Below, one piece after another: positions 1 to 10,917 of a stretch of DNA of 64,000 nt. The DNA is taken from assembly GCF_000233715.2 (NCBI RefSeq), contig NC_021184.1, positions 3,310,001 through 3,374,000 of the forward strand, written 5' to 3'. The notes beneath the pieces are model-generated. The model was not told where the DNA came from. It ran no database searches and worked only from the letters and a program-made list of their open reading frames with translations. Positions within the stretch are counted from its first letter, which is position 1; every line of letters starts with the position of its first letter. The translations under genes and the position numbers were made by a program. The stretch comes from Desulfoscipio gibsoniae DSM 7213 (GTDB lineage Bacteria; Bacillota; Desulfotomaculia; Desulfotomaculales; Desulfallaceae).

Positions 1-10
1 GCCTCCTTGC
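1..10 (-). promoter_or_regulatory. Ribosome binding site of a gene beyond the left edge
   Basis: Read on the minus strand these bases are GCAAGGAGGC, a strong Shine-Dalgarno sequence only about 75 bp past the proB stop. It implies that another minus-strand gene starts just outside the window. proA commonly follows proB, but that identity is only inferred. Confidence 0.5.
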
Positions 11-82
11 AGTGTTATCTTTTGTATCATAAATCAGCCCTCCGGGCTTATTTCCATATGTTTAACCGTCCGGCTTGGTTCT

Positions 83-1198
83 TCACTCCAGCGCCAGGTT
101 GTCCCGGTGGATGATTTCGTCATAGTCCTTGTACCCCAGCACCAGGGCTATTTCGCCGGTTTGCTTGCCTTTGATCTGTTTTATTTCCGCAGCAGCATAG
201 TTTACTATCCCCCGTGCGATTTCCCTACCGTCCGGGGCGATAACACTTACCGTATTGCCCATTTCAAATTCACCATCAACATCGATAACGCCCGAGGGCA
301 GCAGGCTTTTGCCATTTTCCCGGAGCGCCGTAACCGCCCCCTCATCTATGTATATCTTGCCGCAAACAGTGGCGCTGAAGGCAATCCATCTTTTTTTATT
401 AACCAGTTTAACTGAAGGCCAAAAGACAGTGCCCAACGGCTCACCGGCCACCAACCGCCTAATCACATCAGGTTCAGAAGCGCGAGCTATTATGGTTACC
501 ATTCCAGAGTGCATGGCAATGCGGGCAGCCTGAATTTTAGTAGCCATGCCACCTGTTCCTACTGCTGAGCCCACACCGCCGGCCAGAGCTTCTATTTCAT
601 CGCTGATCTCGTGTATTTCCGGGATTATCCGGGCTCCAGGCGTACCAGGCTTGTCACTGTATAACCCTTCTATATCCGAAAGTAGTATTAAAATATCTGC
701 ATCCACCAGGGCGGCAACCATAGCCGCCAGGTTGTCGTTATCGCCAAGTTTGATTTCATCCACCGCGACGGTGTCGTTTTCATTAATCACCGGTATAATA
801 TGCATGTTCAGCATAGTTTGCAGAGTATTGCGTGCATTTAAAAAGCGCCGGCGGTCAGCAAAGTCCTCCCTGGTCAGCAGCACCTGTCCCACTACCAGCC
901 CGTATTCGGCAAATATTTTTTCGTACATGTGCAGCAGTAAACCTTGTCCCACCGCAGCCGCGGCTTGTTTTTCGGGAATGGTGCGGGGCCGCTGCGTAAA
1001 GCCGAGTTTCCCCATACCGGCCCCCACCGCTCCGGAAGTAACCAGTAACACATCCAGACCACGGTTATGCAGGTCGGATAATTGCCGGACCAGCGCCTCA
1101 AATTGGCCAATATTCAGCTTGCCGGTGTTATAAGTGAGTGAGCTGGAACCAACCTTTACCACCATCCGCTGCATCCGCTCGTAATTTCTCTTTTCCAA
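83..1198 (-). CDS. proB: Glutamate 5-kinase
   Basis: ProB phosphorylates glutamate to gamma-glutamyl phosphate, the first step of proline synthesis, in the cytosol. The N-terminal amino-acid-kinase domain (about residues 10-260) opens with VVKVGSSSLTY and contains the INENDTV and LGDNDNLAA motifs. A C-terminal PUA domain follows (about 280-360). Length is normal for the two-domain form. The start is taken as the TTG at 1198, because the only ribosome binding site (GGAG) directly abuts an in-frame GTG at 1207 but lies 8 bases from this TTG; the ATG at 1174 is another option. It sits just downstream of obgE and is probably cotranscribed with it. Confidence 0.93.
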   Translation of the reverse strand: MEKRNYERMQRMVVKVGSSSLTYNTGKLNIGQFEALVRQLSDLHNRGLDVLLVTSGAVGAGMGKLGFTQRPRTIPEKQAAAAVGQGLLLHMYEKIFAEYGLVVGQVLLTREDFADRRRFLNARNTLQTMLNMHIIPVINENDTVAVDEIKLGDNDNLAAMVAALVDADILILLSDIEGLYSDKPGTPGARIIPEIHEISDEIEALAGGVGSAVGTGGMATKIQAARIAMHSGMVTIIARASEPDVIRRLVAGEPLGTVFWPSVKLVNKKRWIAFSATVCGKIYIDEGAVTALRENGKSLLPSGVIDVDGEFEMGNTVSVIAPDGREIARGIVNYAAAEIKQIKGKQTGEIALVLGYKDYDEIIHRDNLALE

Positions 1199-1213
1199 TA
1201 TTTCCACTCCGCT

Positions 1214-2479
1214 TTATTCTACAAATTCAAAGGTCAAATCTTTAATACGAACGGTATCCCCGTTTTTAGCACCATAATCCCGCAGAGCCTTTTCCAGGCC
1301 CATCACTTGCATAATACGCTGCAGGCGGTCAACGGCGGCCTCGTTATCAAGGTCGGTCATAGCCACGTGTTTTTCTATTTCCCGGCCTGTAACCACCAGT
1401 TCATCGTCCTCCCGGTGGATATTAAACTGGGGCTCGGCGCGATGTACCGTTTCTAAGGATTCTACCGGCCACAGTTCTGGAACGGGTAATTCCTTGAGTA
1501 AATCATACACCCGGTGCATTAATTCCATTGTGCCCGCCCCGTTCACCGCCGAAATGGGGAATATTTCATACCCACCTGACAATTCACTTTTAATGTGGGC
1601 CAGGTTTTCTTCACTACCCGGCAAATCCATTTTATTTACCGCCACCAACTGGGGCCGCTTTGCCAGTGCTTCGTTATAAAGGGCTAATTCCCGGTTAATA
1701 ACGCGGAAATCATCCAGCGGGTCGCGCCCCTCGGTTCCGGCACCATCCAGTACATGCACCAGCAGTTTGGTTCTTTCCACATGGCGCAAAAAATAATGGC
1801 CCAGCCCGGCCCCGCCGTGGGCCCCTTCTATCAGGCCAGGTATATCGGCCATGACAAAACTTTCTCCTTCCCCAAGACTAACTACTCCTAAATTGGGCGT
1901 CAGCGTAGTAAAAGGATAATCGGCTATTTTTGGCCGAGCCGCGGATACACGGGCAATCAGTGTGGATTTACCGGCATTGGGATAGCCCAACAGCCCCACA
2001 TCGGCCAGAAGTTTCAATTCCAGAATAAGCTGGCGCTCCTCACCGGGCTCGCCTTTTTCCGCCATGGCAGGTGCTTTATTTTGCGGGCCGGCAAACCGGG
2101 CATTACCTCTGCCGCCGCGCCCGCCCCGGGCCACCACCACTTCCTGACCGTTAGTGGTGATGTCCCCCAGTATTTGTTGGCTGTTCTCTTCCCGGATCAC
2201 CGTACCCAGGGGCACCCGAATGACCAAATCTTCGGCCCAGCGGCCATGCATGCCCTTTCCCCGTCCGTGCTGGCCACGGCCGGCTTTGTAATGACGCTGG
2301 TAGCGAAAATCCACCAGGGTGCGCAGTCCCTCATCGCCGCGTAGAATAACATTACCGCCCCTGCCGCCGTCACCACCCCAGGGACCGCCTTCTGGGACAT
2401 ACTTTTCACGCCGGAAGGCGACACAGCCATTACCGCCATCGCCCCCCTTAACATAGATCTTAGCCCTGTCATAAAACAT
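1214..2479 (-). CDS. obgE: Obg family GTPase (ribosome assembly/sporulation)
   Basis: Essential GTPase linked to late assembly of the large ribosomal subunit, stress signalling and, in Bacillus, sporulation initiation. The glycine-rich Obg fold covers residues 1-158, with many GG repeats. The G domain has the P-loop GYPNAGKS at 165-172, DIPGLIEG as G3 and NKMD as G4. The last 75 residues form the OCT domain. ATG start preceded by AGGTGA. A Spo0B-like gene lies upstream and proB downstream, matching the spo0B-obg arrangement of Bacillus. Confidence 0.97.
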   Translation of the reverse strand: MFYDRAKIYVKGGDGGNGCVAFRREKYVPEGGPWGGDGGRGGNVILRGDEGLRTLVDFRYQRHYKAGRGQHGRGKGMHGRWAEDLVIRVPLGTVIREENSQQILGDITTNGQEVVVARGGRGGRGNARFAGPQNKAPAMAEKGEPGEERQLILELKLLADVGLLGYPNAGKSTLIARVSAARPKIADYPFTTLTPNLGVVSLGEGESFVMADIPGLIEGAHGGAGLGHYFLRHVERTKLLVHVLDGAGTEGRDPLDDFRVINRELALYNEALAKRPQLVAVNKMDLPGSEENLAHIKSELSGGYEIFPISAVNGAGTMELMHRVYDLLKELPVPELWPVESLETVHRAEPQFNIHREDDELVVTGREIEKHVAMTDLDNEAAVDRLQRIMQVMGLEKALRDYGAKNGDTVRIKDLTFEFVE

Positions 2480-2601
2480 ATTGGTTCACCTGTGCTTTAA
2501 ATTTAGGGACACCCTGCCTATACAGTAATGTCTCTTACATATTATACACATTAAAGCCTGGCTTCAATAATAATCTATCTGTAATTATAATTTATCATTA
2601 T

Positions 2602-3114
2602 TTAGTTAGTTATATAAAGTTTAAGCCTGACCCCGTTATCCACAGCCCGCTGGGCGCTTTCCTCCACCCTGGTGGGGTAAGCATAGGGTGCAGCACTGAA
2701 GCTAATCTGCCATGAATAACTGACTTCGGTGCCCATGATGCCAATTGATATTTTGCGAGCTGCAACCTCAGGTGGGGCAAGGTAATCTATAATGTTGTTC
2801 AATAGTTCCTCCAGCAAAGAGGCTAGTTCTTCACCGGGCACCGTGCAATCCTTTAGATTAGCCTGTACATCAAAAGCCATCTCTATCTGATAGCTCACAG
2901 CCCGGTTATAAGCCATCAGCAATACCGCGGCCACCTCGGGAACCTGAAGGTGCACAACTTTACTTAAACTCACAATATCACGGGACACAGTACGTATATA
3001 TTCCCTGGCCTCGGTTTCCCTGTTTAATTGCAACAGCCCGGAAATAATCTGCAAGTGGTTTAGGAAATCGTGCCTTTGCACCGAGAGCAGTTCCAGCATT
3101 TTTGCGGTATCCAG
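2602..3114 (-). CDS. Spo0B-type sensor kinase/phosphotransferase domain protein
   Basis: A short protein with a Spo0B-type helical hairpin. The motif QRHDFLNHLQ near the N terminus carries the phosphorylatable histidine, followed by helices and a poorly conserved ATPase-like C-terminal half, as in Spo0B, which relays phosphate to Spo0A. Its place directly upstream of obgE supports the spo0B role. The obvious ATG (3099) has no ribosome binding site at a proper distance. A CTG at 3112-3114 lies 6 bases after GAGAGG and adds five residues (start M-DTAK), so that start is chosen. It could also be a generic SPOB_a domain protein. Confidence 0.75.
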   Translation of the reverse strand: MDTAKMLELLSVQRHDFLNHLQIISGLLQLNRETEAREYIRTVSRDIVSLSKVVHLQVPEVAAVLLMAYNRAVSYQIEMAFDVQANLKDCTVPGEELASLLEELLNNIIDYLAPPEVAARKISIGIMGTEVSYSWQISFSAAPYAYPTRVEESAQRAVDNGVRLKLYITN

Positions 3115-3465
3115 GTAAAACCTCTCCCCTCTTCACCTGGCCTGATCAAAGGCCGGCTTATACGACAGATACTTAGCATTATACCATAAAATAATATTAT
3201 TGCTCTAAATTATGGTAATATTCGACGTCATGGATATTTTTCCTGCCAGAGCATAAATTGTATATGGGTTTTTCATTTTGGTCCAGAAACGAAAGAAACG
3301 ACTAAAATTGTTCCAAGTATATCCCAGAGATCATAGAGTATACTCAGGGCACCATAAAAAAAACAGCCTCTCTTTTAAGGCTGTTTTTTCACCTATTCCG
3401 TTTTGTGTTGCAACTGTATACTGTCAAGATTAAAAGATTGATTTATTTAATCCAGATTAGTTATA
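3115..3465. other. Intergenic region between rpmA and the spo0B-like gene
   Basis: An AT-rich 350-bp gap without a credible gene. It holds the rpmA terminator at 3355-3389 and must hold the promoter of the spo0B-like/obgE unit, although no convincing -35/-10 pair was identified. Confidence 0.5.
3355..3389 (-). terminator. Rho-independent terminator of rplU-rpmA
   Basis: The inverted repeat AAACAGCCT / AGGCTGTTT with an 8-base loop is flanked by A and T runs on its two sides, so it can work in both directions. It lies about 75 bp past the rpmA stop. Confidence 0.9.
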
Positions 3466-3735
3466 TTATACGGCTGTTTCTTCGACTTCTTTGATGTTGA
3501 CTACCTTTTTATCTTTACCCCTGGTTTGGAAGGATACAACACCATCCACTTTGGCAAACAAAGTATCGTCTCCGCCACGCCCCACGTTAATACCGGGATG
3601 TATCCGAGTGCCCCGCTGGCGAACCAGTATGCTGCCCGCAGTAACAAATTGACCATCGCCCCGTTTAACGCCAAGCATCTTGGGATTGGAATCGCGGCCG
3701 TTACGTGAACTACCTACACCTTTCTTATGTGCCAA
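3466..3735 (-). CDS. rpmA: 50S ribosomal protein L27
   Basis: L27 reaches towards the peptidyl transferase centre. The 89-residue product begins [16 protein letters not shown], which is the mature-type N terminus. The cleavable leader found in many Firmicutes is absent, and so is the prp (ysxB) protease gene that normally sits between rplU and rpmA; only 18 bp separate the two here. The start is a TTG 9 bases after GGAGG, and an in-frame TGA three codons upstream excludes a longer protein. Confidence 0.97.
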   Translation of the reverse strand: MAHKKGVGSSRNGRDSNPKMLGVKRGDGQFVTAGSILVRQRGTRIHPGINVGRGGDDTLFAKVDGVVSFQTRGKDKKVVNIKEVEETAV

Positions 3736-3753
3736 TTCAATTCACCTCCGTAG

Positions 3754-4065
3754 CTAGGCTAATATTTGTTCCACCACAACCCTGGTAAAGGGCTGGCGGT
3801 GACCTTTTTTACGCCTGTAATTTTTCTTGGGTTTATATTTGAAAACAATTATTTTCCTATCTTTACCATGCTTTTCCACTTTAAGCACTACCTTGGCACC
3901 TTCCACCACGGGTGTGCCAACCCGCAGCTGACCGTCTTTTTCCACAGCCAGTACTTTGTCTACCTCATAAGTCTGCCCGGCTTCAGCAGGCAGTTTTTCA
4001 ATGAACAGGGTATCTCCTTCGCTAACGCGGTACTGTTTACCGCCTGTTTCAATAATGGCGTACAT
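3754..4065 (-). CDS. rplU: 50S ribosomal protein L21
   Basis: A 103-residue 23S rRNA-binding protein of the large subunit, beginning [14 protein letters not shown] and ending in the basic [16 protein letters not shown] region. The ATG at 4065 follows AAGGGGGA and fits family length, so a 21-codon upstream extension of the frame is not used. First gene of the rplU-rpmA unit. Confidence 0.97.
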   Translation of the reverse strand: MYAIIETGGKQYRVSEGDTLFIEKLPAEAGQTYEVDKVLAVEKDGQLRVGTPVVEGAKVVLKVEKHGKDRKIIVFKYKPKKNYRRKKGHRQPFTRVVVEQILA

Positions 4066-4221
4066 ACTTTTCCCCCTTAAATTCAGGACTCGCCGGAAGC
4101 GGGTAAGGTTTACAGCCTTGCAGCTCAATCTAATAATATAAGGTGTCCTTTTTAAAAATTAGACTTTTAACCTGTTTTAAACCCTTTCCGAGCGGTATTT
4201 TTTAATGGCCTACAATAAGTT

Positions 4222-4249
4222 ATTTTATCACATCGCTAACCTTTGTCAA
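4222..4249 (-). promoter_or_regulatory. Sigma-A type promoter of rplU-rpmA
   Basis: On the minus strand TTGACA (4249-4244), a 16-bp spacer and TAAAAT (4227-4222) lie upstream of rplU. The predicted leader of about 150 nt is long enough for the autoregulation known for L21 in other bacteria, but no recognisable L21 leader fold was confirmed. Confidence 0.6.
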
Positions 4250-4326
4250 GCTTAGCTACCCACGGTTCCACAAATACGGTAGAAAATATCCTTATCGCCC
4301 TAATCTCTCTTTTCACAATAAACGCT

Positions 4327-6021
<1,695 letters not shown>

Positions 6022-6123
6022 TATCTTTCTTCACCATCTTTTCTTTCCGTTAACACACCATAACATAGCCGGTGGCATCCAACCCAACGCTATAAGATGC
6101 GGGGGATTCCAGGTAAGCGCAGG

Positions 6124-6789
6124 TTAAAACAACTCCGTTCGAATAATTTGCAGATCTGCTTTATTCACTGTTATGCCGGTATACCGGAAAAATTCCACAA
6201 TCACATCTTCAGGACGTACATTCATGATGCTTCCCGTTTTCAAGGCCAACCGTATGGTTAAACCGTTCACCTGGGAAAGCACGTCAAACTTTAGTATACC
6301 GGGTCGAATATTCCGTATTTTTTTCTTGCCGTCTTTGCTCTTGCGGGTAACCTCTACCTGCCCCCGGGCCAGGAACCTCTGCACAGCCTCTTCGGGAAGC
6401 GGCCCGGGCAGGTCATCATCATCAAGGTGGACTATATAACCGGCACCGGTTAACGCTGCCATGGGTGCCGGGGCATTATCCGGCACGTCTGTTACCTCCA
6501 ACACCACTAGCCCCGGGGGTAGAGCACCATTTAATCGTTCAGCCAGTTCCCGGTGATCTACGGACTCCTTCATATCCACTTCCAGCACCTCGGCCAGCCC
6601 CTCGACGCCCACGGGCAGCGGGGCTGCAAAACTAAACCGGGGATGCGGATTAAACCCCTCGGAAAAGGCAATGGGCAAACCAGCCCGGCGAAAGGCCCGC
6701 TCCAGCGTGCGAACCAGGTCCAGGTGGGAGATATAGCAGGCCGGTCCCCTTTTACTGTACTGTATCCGATAACGGGGCAACAGTTTCAC
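6124..6789 (-). CDS. TIGR03936/DUF2344 radical SAM-associated protein
   Basis: About 220 residues of the DUF2344 family, whose members almost always accompany the TIGR03960 radical SAM protein. Typical segments are YISHLDLVRTLERAFRR, the FSEGFNPHPRFSF motif and GLAEVLEVD. The biochemical role is not established; a tRNA/rRNA modification link is guessed from neighbours. The start is taken as the GTG at 6789, after GCAGGGG, giving a 38-bp overlap with the upstream gene and hence probable translational coupling. A longer upstream frame to 6855 has no family support. Confidence 0.85.
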   Translation of the reverse strand: MKLLPRYRIQYSKRGPACYISHLDLVRTLERAFRRAGLPIAFSEGFNPHPRFSFAAPLPVGVEGLAEVLEVDMKESVDHRELAERLNGALPPGLVVLEVTDVPDNAPAPMAALTGAGYIVHLDDDDLPGPLPEEAVQRFLARGQVEVTRKSKDGKKKIRNIRPGILKFDVLSQVNGLTIRLALKTGSIMNVRPEDVIVEFFRYTGITVNKADLQIIRTELF

Positions 6790-8632
6790 CCCCTGCCAGG
6801 TACGGTTTTGTTTCCAGGGTGGGGCACAGGCCGCACCCCGGGCACCGCCCGCCACGGCAATCTGGGGTAATTGCCCCCTCCAGCGAGCGGCGGTGTTCCC
6901 GCACTAAATATTTTTTACTTACCCCGGCACCAATGTGATCCCAGGGCAGTGTATCATCATAATGGTACCGGCGGTAGGCGTACCAATCAGGATCAATACC
7001 ATCACTTGCAAAAGCCTCTAGCCATCTTCTTAAATCAAAAAACTCGGACCAACCGTCAAAGCGGGCACCATTGCGCCAGGCCTTCTCAATGGCACCGGCC
7101 AGACGCCTGTCGCCGCGAGAGAGCACGGCTTCCAGAAAACTACCCTCCGGGTCGTGCCATTTAAAAACCAGTCCTTTGCTGCGCAACAGATCACGTAACA
7201 ATAACTGCTTGCGTTTTAACTCAGCTATGGAATTTTGTGGTTCCCATTGAAATGCTGTATGTGATTTGGGTACAAATGAGGACACACTGACGGTCACTTT
7301 AAGCCGCCCTTTGGCTCTAACCAGGGTACGTCCTTTATCCAGTACCCGCCGGGCCAGATTGGCGATCCCCCGCAAATCATCATCGGTTTCAGTGGGCAGG
7401 CCAATCATAAAATAAAGTTTAATGGACTGCCAGCCCGCAAAGAAAGCTGCTTCGACAGCCTCCATCAGGTTATCCTCGGTTACCCCCTTATTAATCACAT
7501 CCCGCAGGCGCTGGGTACCAGCCTCGGGGGCAAAGGTCAAGCTGGACCGACGAACTTTTTGCACTTCCTTGGCCAGGTCCACAGAAAAGGCATCTACTCT
7601 TAATGACGGCAACGATACATTGACACCGGCAGCTCCATGCCTTTTTATAAGCTCACTGATCAGCGGTGCAACCCGGGAATAGTCCGAAGTGCTCAGCGAG
7701 GTCAGTGATATTTCCCCCCATCCGGTGGAACCCAGTAGATCACCGGCATGGCGCAGCAATGTTTCCGGTTCCTTCTCCCGAACCGGACGGTAAATTACAC
7801 CAGCCTGGCAAAAACGGCAGCCCCGGGTACAACCCCGCTGTACCTCCAGCATAGCCCGGTCATGCACCGATTCAATGGCTGGTACCACCATACGGGTGGG
7901 GAAAAAGGCTGCGTCCATATCTGTAACTATTCTTTTTTGAACCAGAGCAGGCACCCTATCGCCAACCGGAGTTACTGTTTTTATTGATCCATTATCATTA
8001 TACTCCACCCGGTATAGCGCCGGCACGTAAATTCCGTCGAAACCGGCCAGCCGCAGCAGCAAGTCATGCCGGCCCTCGCCGCTTCGCCGCGAGGCAAGAT
8101 AAGCATCCAACAGGTCACCCAGCACCTCTTCACCCTCACCGATAACAAACACATCAATAAAATCCGCTATGGGTTCGGAGTTAAAGGCACATGGACCACC
8201 GGCCACCACGAGGGGATAATTACCCCCGGCCCGGTCCGCCGACCGCAGGGGAATACCGGCCAAATCCAATATATTCAGTATATTGGTAAAGCTTAATTCG
8301 TACTGTAGTGTAAAGCCAATAATATCAAAATCCCGCAACGGTCTGCGGGATTCCAGGCTAAACAACGGCAGACCCGTGCTGCGTAGTTGTTCCTCCATAT
8401 CCGGCCAGGGCGCAAACACCCTTTCCATCAAAGCATCCTCACGGTCGTTGACCATGCCGTATAATATCTGCAGTCCAAGGTGACTCATGCCCACCTCGTA
8501 CACATCGGGAAAAGCAAAGACCATCTTAACGTATGTGCTCCGCCAATCTTTATACACGGCGTTCCATTCGCCACCTGAGTACCGGCCGGGCTTTTGCACC
8601 CGCCTCAGTATTTTCTCCAACTGCTTCTCCAT
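6752..8632 (-). CDS. TIGR03960 family B12-binding radical SAM protein
   Basis: A 626-residue protein with an N-terminal cobalamin-binding-like Rossmann region (about 30-180) and a radical SAM core whose cluster motif is CTRGCRFC (Cys268, 272, 275, spacing C-x3-C-x2-C). A second Cys group (CRGGRCPGCGLC) is near the C terminus and may hold a further cluster. The reaction is unknown for the family. The ATG at 8632 is preceded by GGAGG; the frame extends 29 codons upstream but with no support. It heads the unit with the DUF2344 gene and rng. Confidence 0.9.
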   Translation of the reverse strand: MEKQLEKILRRVQKPGRYSGGEWNAVYKDWRSTYVKMVFAFPDVYEVGMSHLGLQILYGMVNDREDALMERVFAPWPDMEEQLRSTGLPLFSLESRRPLRDFDIIGFTLQYELSFTNILNILDLAGIPLRSADRAGGNYPLVVAGGPCAFNSEPIADFIDVFVIGEGEEVLGDLLDAYLASRRSGEGRHDLLLRLAGFDGIYVPALYRVEYNDNGSIKTVTPVGDRVPALVQKRIVTDMDAAFFPTRMVVPAIESVHDRAMLEVQRGCTRGCRFCQAGVIYRPVREKEPETLLRHAGDLLGSTGWGEISLTSLSTSDYSRVAPLISELIKRHGAAGVNVSLPSLRVDAFSVDLAKEVQKVRRSSLTFAPEAGTQRLRDVINKGVTEDNLMEAVEAAFFAGWQSIKLYFMIGLPTETDDDLRGIANLARRVLDKGRTLVRAKGRLKVTVSVSSFVPKSHTAFQWEPQNSIAELKRKQLLLRDLLRSKGLVFKWHDPEGSFLEAVLSRGDRRLAGAIEKAWRNGARFDGWSEFFDLRRWLEAFASDGIDPDWYAYRRYHYDDTLPWDHIGAGVSKKYLVREHRRSLEGAITPDCRGGRCPGCGLCPTLETKPYLAGGETVAPLSDTVQ

Positions 8633-8882
8633 ATAATAACAGTCCTCCAGATCATTAGTCCCACTAATAAAACATAAACATGAGAATATATACCAGTAAT
8701 GATATATTAAATATACCACAAAATGTAGCCCAATTGAAATTATCCATAAGCCACTAAAACTTTTTCATTGCCAATGCTGGCTATACTTCACCAAAACCTA
8801 TCTTTTATATTACCCATATAAACAAAATTTTACATCTTGTTACAAATATAATTGCGGACCATACTCATTAAGGCCATGACCA

Positions 8883-9758
8883 TTATTTCTCAATTAGCTC
8901 ACCAACCGGTACATTAGCACCCCGGTGCAATAGTGTATCAATAACCCTGGTTTCGGTAACGGTTCCCTTATACTGCCAGTGCCTGTCCAGCACTGTCATC
9001 AGGTGATAACAGCGGGGCATAAAAAAGCGAATTAATTGACCCAGGGGAACGTTCTCCGTTACCACCAGTTGTTTTGCGGACAGCACCCCTTCCCGGAATA
9101 GTTCTTGCTGTTTGCGCATCAGCAGCTGCATCAATAGGTAAGGTGCCGCACTGCGCTCCCTGGTGGCTGCGTAAAAAAGAAAGAAAGCAGTAACCGGAAT
9201 ATCCAGCCCACAGGCCCCCCACCATATCCCCAGGACACCAAAAACAGCAATCAGCACCCCAAAAATCTGTCCCAGTAAAGCAACCCGGTAGGTAGCCGGC
9301 GTGATACCAATCCGGGCAGCCAAATAGGAGCGGTATACCCGGCCGCCGTCCAGCGGTAAAGCGGGCAGCATATTAAAAAAGGCCATTAAAAGATTGCACT
9401 GCAAAAAAAACGGACCCAGGTCAGCATGCCAGAGCCCGTAATTTTTCAATGCCACGCCCAGAGCAAACATCGCCAGGTTGCTGGCGGGGCCGGCCAGGGC
9501 AGTATATGTTTCCCGCAATGGATCAACTTGCAACTCGGTGCCCGCCCGGGCCACTCCGCCAAAGGGCAGCAATTCCACTTCATTGGAGGAAATACCCAGG
9601 CGATTGGCCATTAGCGCATGGGCCATTTCATGCACTAACACTACACCAAAGGCCACCAGCCCCCGGTCCAGCACCCCGGCTACAAAATATAAAGCCAGTA
9701 GGCCCAGAAAAAAGGGGTTTAAATAGATATTAACCCCCAATACACGTCCCAGTCGCAT
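8883..9758 (-). CDS. spoIVFB: SpoIVFB-type M50 membrane zinc protease
   Basis: Intramembrane metalloprotease expected to cleave pro-sigma-K in the mother cell during sporulation. It has several hydrophobic segments, the zinc motif HEMAH in the second one (about residues 43-47) and the second metal site NMLPALPLDGGR. The C-terminal soluble part is consistent with the CBS domain that senses ATP in SpoIVFB. The ATG at 9758 is chosen because GGAGG lies 8 bases upstream; an ATG at 9773 would contain that ribosome binding site. It directly follows the SpoIVFA-like gene, as in Bacillus. Confidence 0.9.
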   Translation of the reverse strand: MRLGRVLGVNIYLNPFFLGLLALYFVAGVLDRGLVAFGVVLVHEMAHALMANRLGISSNEVELLPFGGVARAGTELQVDPLRETYTALAGPASNLAMFALGVALKNYGLWHADLGPFFLQCNLLMAFFNMLPALPLDGGRVYRSYLAARIGITPATYRVALLGQIFGVLIAVFGVLGIWWGACGLDIPVTAFFLFYAATRERSAAPYLLMQLLMRKQQELFREGVLSAKQLVVTENVPLGQLIRFFMPRCYHLMTVLDRHWQYKGTVTETRVIDTLLHRGANVPVGELIEK

Positions 9759-9772
9759 ACCGGCACCCTCCA

Positions 9773-10552
9773 TTATTCACCGTTAATAGATAAACGATCA
9801 AGCGGGTCAACCAGTTTTCCGTTTTCCCGCAATTCAAAATGCAGCCCTCCGCCCTGTACATCACCGTTTTCACCAATCAGGGCAATTTCCTGACCTGCCT
9901 GCACATCCTGGCCTTCCACCACAGCTATGTCAGCTACACAGCCATACAGTGTGTACGTGCCATGACCATGATTAATTAATATATATGGCCCCAGTTCCTT
10001 ATCCTCGCCTATTCTTTCCACCCGGCCCGCCAGGGCGGCGACGACGCTGGCACCCGGCGGTGCGCTGATATCAATACCGGCGTGGTATCTTTCCATGTCG
10101 TCCACCGAAGATTTGGTCCACCCAAACTGTCCCACCACTTTACCGGAAACCGGCAAAGACAGTTCCTCATTAGCAAGCCCGTCACCCGCCACAGGCTGAG
10201 CGTCAATTCCCGTGCCCGGCCCGTGAATAACCGGGTTGTCCCAGTTAACCAGTTGGGCAGCCAGTTGTATTGATTTATCCAGCACTGGCCGGACGTCCCA
10301 CTCCGCCGTAAGTAAATGCTTTAAATTCTCACGGGCCTGCTCGGTCGCGGGATGTGGGTAATGGCGTACCGCCATCAGGACCACCAATATAACCAGTACG
10401 GCGGAAATCCTAAAAAGCCCGCTCCGCCTGCTAGGTCGCTTGTATGAAGGTGCCACTGGCTGCCTGCCTTTTACGGACTGGTAATAATCGGCCCATTCAT
10501 CAAACCCGTTTTTTTTACGCCCGCTCAGGCGAGATAACCTGTCCCATTTCAA
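9773..10552 (-). CDS. spoIVFA: SpoIVFA-like protein with degenerate M23 peptidase domain
   Basis: Likely regulator of SpoIVFB in the sporulation membrane complex. It has about 48 cytosolic residues, one transmembrane segment (about 49-67) and an extracytosolic LytM/M23 domain. The first zinc motif HAGID is kept, but the second is GGLHFEL instead of HLHFE, so the domain is probably not an active peptidase, as expected for SpoIVFA. The TTG at 10552 lies 7 bases after GAGGGGGG. The frame stays open to an ATG at 10774 with fairly gene-like codons, so a 74-residue longer form cannot be excluded. Confidence 0.8.
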   Translation of the reverse strand: MKWDRLSRLSGRKKNGFDEWADYYQSVKGRQPVAPSYKRPSRRSGLFRISAVLVILVVLMAVRHYPHPATEQARENLKHLLTAEWDVRPVLDKSIQLAAQLVNWDNPVIHGPGTGIDAQPVAGDGLANEELSLPVSGKVVGQFGWTKSSVDDMERYHAGIDISAPPGASVVAALAGRVERIGEDKELGPYILINHGHGTYTLYGCVADIAVVEGQDVQAGQEIALIGENGDVQGGGLHFELRENGKLVDPLDRLSINGE

Positions 10553-10843
10553 TGTCTTTCCCCCCTCAACCATTTCGCTGCCAAGGTCAATGCCAGCTGG
10601 TTTACCATATGTATATTTGCTGTAGTGGACAAATATGACAAGCTTATAACCGATATTTTCCACCCGGGCCAGCACTTCTACACCTTCCAAGCCCGAATTT
10701 ACACCCACTGAGCCATACCAGTTGAAATCCTTATTAACCACCCGGCGCACGCTGTTATTTTTGCTTATTTCCATCCTCCGAAAAAAATTTACATTCTTTC
10801 CAAGTTATATTTTGTCCAAAAGCACTATTAGATACGCCCGGGC

Positions 10844-10884
10844 AATAAAAAGACAGGCCGTTTGACACATCAAGCAGCCTGTCC
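10844..10884 (-). terminator. Terminator downstream of rodA
   Basis: On the minus strand GACAGGC pairs with GCCTGTC, with an inner TTGA/TCAA stem, followed by TTTTTATT. It closes the minCDE-rodA unit. The remaining gap up to the spoIVFA start (10553-10843) probably carries the sporulation promoter, which was not resolved. Confidence 0.85.
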
Positions 10885-10917
10885 TGGTTTTAGTATACGA
10901 ACATTGTTCATGCTTAA

